In this document: positions 5,714 to 7,701 of the stretch, piece after piece
Position numbering within the stretch: the stretch's first letter is position 1
Layout of the letters: each line of letters begins with the position of its first letter
Source: JANNFX01 sp031380225
GTDB lineage: Bacteria > Pseudomonadota > Alphaproteobacteria > Rhizobiales > Hyphomicrobiaceae
Reading direction: 5' to 3'
Assembly: GCA_031380225.1 (NCBI GenBank)
Contig: JANNFX010000216.1
Span: forward strand, 1-7,701
Length of the DNA: 7,701 bases
Made by a program: the position numbers and the translations under genes
Notes under the pieces: model-generated
Databases searched by the model: none
Seen by the model: only the letters and a program-made list of their open reading frames with translations
Told to the model about the DNA's origin: nothing

Positions 5714-6397
5714 TCAACGGCTATGTGCCTGCAACTCCTTCAAGACTATGACGCGCCCGGCTGGATCGGTCAGGCTCGGGATGAGATCGGCATTGAACGC
5801 CCAATCTCGCCGTGCCTCATCCAATTCCCGGTCCGCATCGCGGCCCTTCAGAAACAAGAACACAGTATGCGGCCCCGCAAATGCGCGGGGATAACTTAAA
5901 AGATCACGGAGTGGAGCAAGTGCTCGCGACGTGACCACGTCCTGTATCTCGACCCTAGACTGAGTCGCGGATGATTCGATTCGGGCCGCCACGATGTCCA
6001 CAACCGCGCCCGTCTGCCTGGCGGCTTCGCGCAGGAATGCGGCCTTACGGACATCGCTTTCGATCAGGGTGACTTTGGCGGCAGGGGCCGAGCCGGCGGC
6101 GGACGCGCGATCGTTAATCATTAGAGCGATGACTAGGCCGGGAAATCCAGCGCCTGAGCCGAGATCCAGCCAGCTTCTAGCGGCCGGCGGAGCGTGCGCC
6201 AGGATCTGCGCTGAATCGGCGAAATGCCGGTGCCAGATCGCGTCGAGCGTACTCGGCGCAACCAGGTTGATGGTCTTCTGCCATTGTCTGAGGAGGGTAG
6301 CGTAAGTCTCTAATTTCGCCGTCGTTTCACGTGAAACTGAAAACTGAGCGGCGAACGCGTGCGGGCCATCAATCATAGCCAACGACGCTGGTGGCAT
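5714..6397 (-). CDS. rsmG: 16S rRNA (guanine527-N7)-methyltransferase RsmG
   Basis: SAM-dependent enzyme that makes m7G527 in 16S rRNA (E. coli numbering); loss gives low-level streptomycin resistance in several bacteria. At 227 residues it is slightly longer than the usual 205-215. The SAM-binding loop DLGSGAGFPGLVIA is at 78-91, with WQKTINLV (39-46), RHFADS (57-62), TSRALAPL (156-163) and FLKGR (182-186) in the family order. The ATG at 6397 shares one base with the mnmG stop (TAATG), so translational coupling is likely and supports this start. ATG codon 8 is an alternative. Residues VSRET (21-25) are encoded by a parS palindrome, a well-known feature of rsmG genes beside parAB. Confidence 0.97.
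   Translation of the reverse strand: MPPASLAMIDGPHAFAAQFSVSRETTAKLETYATLLRQWQKTINLVAPSTLDAIWHRHFADSAQILAHAPPAARSWLDLGSGAGFPGLVIALMINDRASAAGSAPAAKVTLIESDVRKAAFLREAARQTGAVVDIVAARIESSATQSRVEIQDVVTSRALAPLRDLLSYPRAFAGPHTVFLFLKGRDADRELDEARRDWAFNADLIPSLTDPAGRVIVLKELQAHSR
6323..6338. promoter_or_regulatory. parS centromere site inside rsmG
   Basis: The 14-base palindrome GTTTCACGTGAAAC occupies 6324-6337 and is the perfect core of the universal chromosomal parS (TGTTTCACGTGAAACA); only the two outermost bases differ. It encodes VSRET of RsmG. It is about 0.7 kb from parA and about 4.5 kb from the candidate origin, the usual setting for ParB loading. Confidence 0.93.
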
Positions 6398-7701
6398 TAG
6401 GCGACGACCCGTTGGTCGCGGCGCTTCATTGCGGCGAGCACCAGCATCAACGCGGCCGGGGTCATGCCATCAATCCGGCCGGCCTGTGCGATGGTTAATG
6501 GCCGATGCTTGGTCAGTTTCTGGCGCATTTCGTTCGATAGGCCCACGATGGCGGAAAAGTCGAGATCGGCGGGCAGGGCCACCGCTTCGTCGCGCTTCAT
6601 CGCCGCTACATCGGCGTCCTGGCGCCGGACATAGTGGGCGTACCGGGCGTCAATGTGCAACTGCGAGGCAATCGCCGCTGGAATGGCACCGAGTTCCGGC
6701 CAGATGGCGGTAATCCGGGGCATATCGACATCGACAAGGGCCAACAGCTCAAATGCCGTCCGGCGGCGGCCATCGCGGTTGACTTCAATGCCGTGGCGGG
6801 CAGCTTCGGTCGGTGTCAGAGAGCGGTCGTGAAGTAGAGTTTCAGCCGAGGACAAGTCTTCGGCCTTGGCGCCGTAAACCTCAGCACGGCGGGCGCCAAC
6901 CACGCCCAAAGCCATGCCAAGCGGTGTCAACCGCTGGTCGGCATTGTCGGCGCGGAGCTTGAGCCGGAATTCGGCCCGTGACGTGAACATCCGATACGGT
7001 TCCGATACGCCGCGCGTTACCAGATCGTCGATCATGACGCCGATATAGCCGTCAGCCCTCGAAACGATGCAGCTTTCGTCACCGCTCGCCGCCAAAGCCG
7101 CATTGATCCCAGCCAGCAAACCTTGGGCGCCAGCTTCTTCATACCCCGTCGTGCCATTGATTTGGCCGGCCAAAAACAGGCCTGGCAAGCGCTTGACTTC
7201 AAGCGCGCCAGAGAGTTCGCGGGGATCAACATAGTCGTACTCAATGGCGTAGCCGGGACGCAAAATCGTGACGTTTTCCAAGCCCGGCAGCGTTGTCAGG
7301 AACGCCGCCTGCACATCTTCCGGCAACGAAGTCGAGACCCCGTTTGGATAGATCGTCGGATCGTCCAGGCCTTCCGGTTCGAGAAAAATCTGATGCGATG
7401 AGCGATCGGCAAAGCGCACGACTTTGTCTTCGATCGACGGGCAATAGCGTGGTCCGACGCTGCCAATTTGGCCCGAATACATTGGCGAACGGGTTAGATT
7501 AGCGCGGATAATGTCGTGGGTGCGCGGGGTCGTATGCGTAATCCCGCAGGCGATCTGGGGCGTTGTAATGGTGGAGTTCATAAATGAGAACGGCACCGGA
7601 TCGGCGTCGGCGGCCTGCATTTCAAGGCCGGACCAATCGATCGTCCGGCCGTCCAAGCGCGCGGGCGTCCCGGTCTTCAGGCGGCCCATTTGCAGACCCA
7701 G
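6397..7701 (-). CDS. mnmG: tRNA uridine-5-carboxymethylaminomethyl modification enzyme MnmG, N-terminus beyond window edge
   Basis: FAD-dependent partner of MnmE that builds the carboxymethylaminomethyl or aminomethyl group on wobble U34 of certain tRNAs, in the cytosol. The window shows the last 434 codons; the family is about 620-630 residues, so roughly the first 190, including the FAD-binding GxGxxG, lie to the right. Coding runs to the last base. Recognisable blocks are GRLKTGTPARLDGRTIDW, QIACGITHT with the conserved catalytic-type cysteine, RSPMYSGQI, GPRYCPSIEDKVVRFADR, HQIFLEPEG, FLAGQINGTTGYEEAGAQG, YRMFTSRAEFRL and, in the C-terminal tRNA/MnmE-binding domain, VGLSNEMRQKL and GMTPAALMLVL. 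The C-terminus looks intact. Its stop overlaps the rsmG start by one base. In standard alphaproteobacterial order mnmE would lie just upstream, beyond the right edge. Confidence 0.97.
   Translation of the reverse strand: MGLQMGRLKTGTPARLDGRTIDWSGLEMQAADADPVPFSFMNSTITTPQIACGITHTTPRTHDIIRANLTRSPMYSGQIGSVGPRYCPSIEDKVVRFADRSSHQIFLEPEGLDDPTIYPNGVSTSLPEDVQAAFLTTLPGLENVTILRPGYAIEYDYVDPRELSGALEVKRLPGLFLAGQINGTTGYEEAGAQGLLAGINAALAASGDESCIVSRADGYIGVMIDDLVTRGVSEPYRMFTSRAEFRLKLRADNADQRLTPLGMALGVVGARRAEVYGAKAEDLSSAETLLHDRSLTPTEAARHGIEVNRDGRRRTAFELLALVDVDMPRITAIWPELGAIPAAIASQLHIDARYAHYVRRQDADVAAMKRDEAVALPADLDFSAIVGLSNEMRQKLTKHRPLTIAQAGRIDGMTPAALMLVLAAMKRRDQRVVA

Overview
The window looks like the chromosomal replication-origin and segregation region of an alphaproteobacterium. 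Moderately high GC, the hemE / RP001-type kinase divergent pair, the mnmG-rsmG-parA-parB block and GANTC sites beside hemE all fit that class. The order or genus cannot be read from sequence alone. Every gene recognised is a chromosomal housekeeping gene except one REP-associated transposase; I saw no tRNA, rRNA or CRISPR.

Layout from left to right. Positions 1-1493 carry a leftward two-gene heme operon: hemE (uroporphyrinogen decarboxylase) followed by hemJ (protoporphyrinogen oxidase), the latter cut by the window edge. Positions 1494-1910 are non-coding. They hold an AT-rich tract with a 7-bp tandem repeat and three GANTC sites, nested inverted repeats, an IHF-like site and several degenerate DnaA-box-like 9-mers. 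This is the place where the origin lies in Caulobacter and was predicted in Rickettsia (between hemE and RP001), so I call it a candidate oriC. Positions 1911-2792 carry a rightward PPDK/PEP-synthase regulatory kinase/pyrophosphorylase (RP001 family). Positions 2800-3661 are a REP/RAYT unit: a full-length HUH-type Y1 transposase gene bracketed by two pairs of inverted REP palindromes. Next comes a tiny DUF2256 zinc-ribbon-like gene, then the leftward block parB, parA, rsmG and mnmG; mnmG is partial, with its N-terminus beyond the right edge. A near-consensus parS site lies inside rsmG.

How the parts work together: ParA, ParB and parS would segregate the newly copied origin, and the candidate oriC lies about 4.5 kb from parS. 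MnmG modifies the tRNA wobble uridine and RsmG methylates 16S rRNA; both are usual passengers next to parAB. If the hemE-ppsR gap really is the origin, hemE-hemJ and ppsR run with the replication fork, but mnmG-rsmG-parA-parB run towards the origin, head-on to the fork. That is a less usual arrangement and suggests a local rearrangement, with the REP/RAYT unit and the DUF2256 gene at the junction. I found no clear new defence or biosynthetic system. The most interesting items are the origin architecture, the parS inside rsmG, the inverted par block and the REP/RAYT unit beside it.
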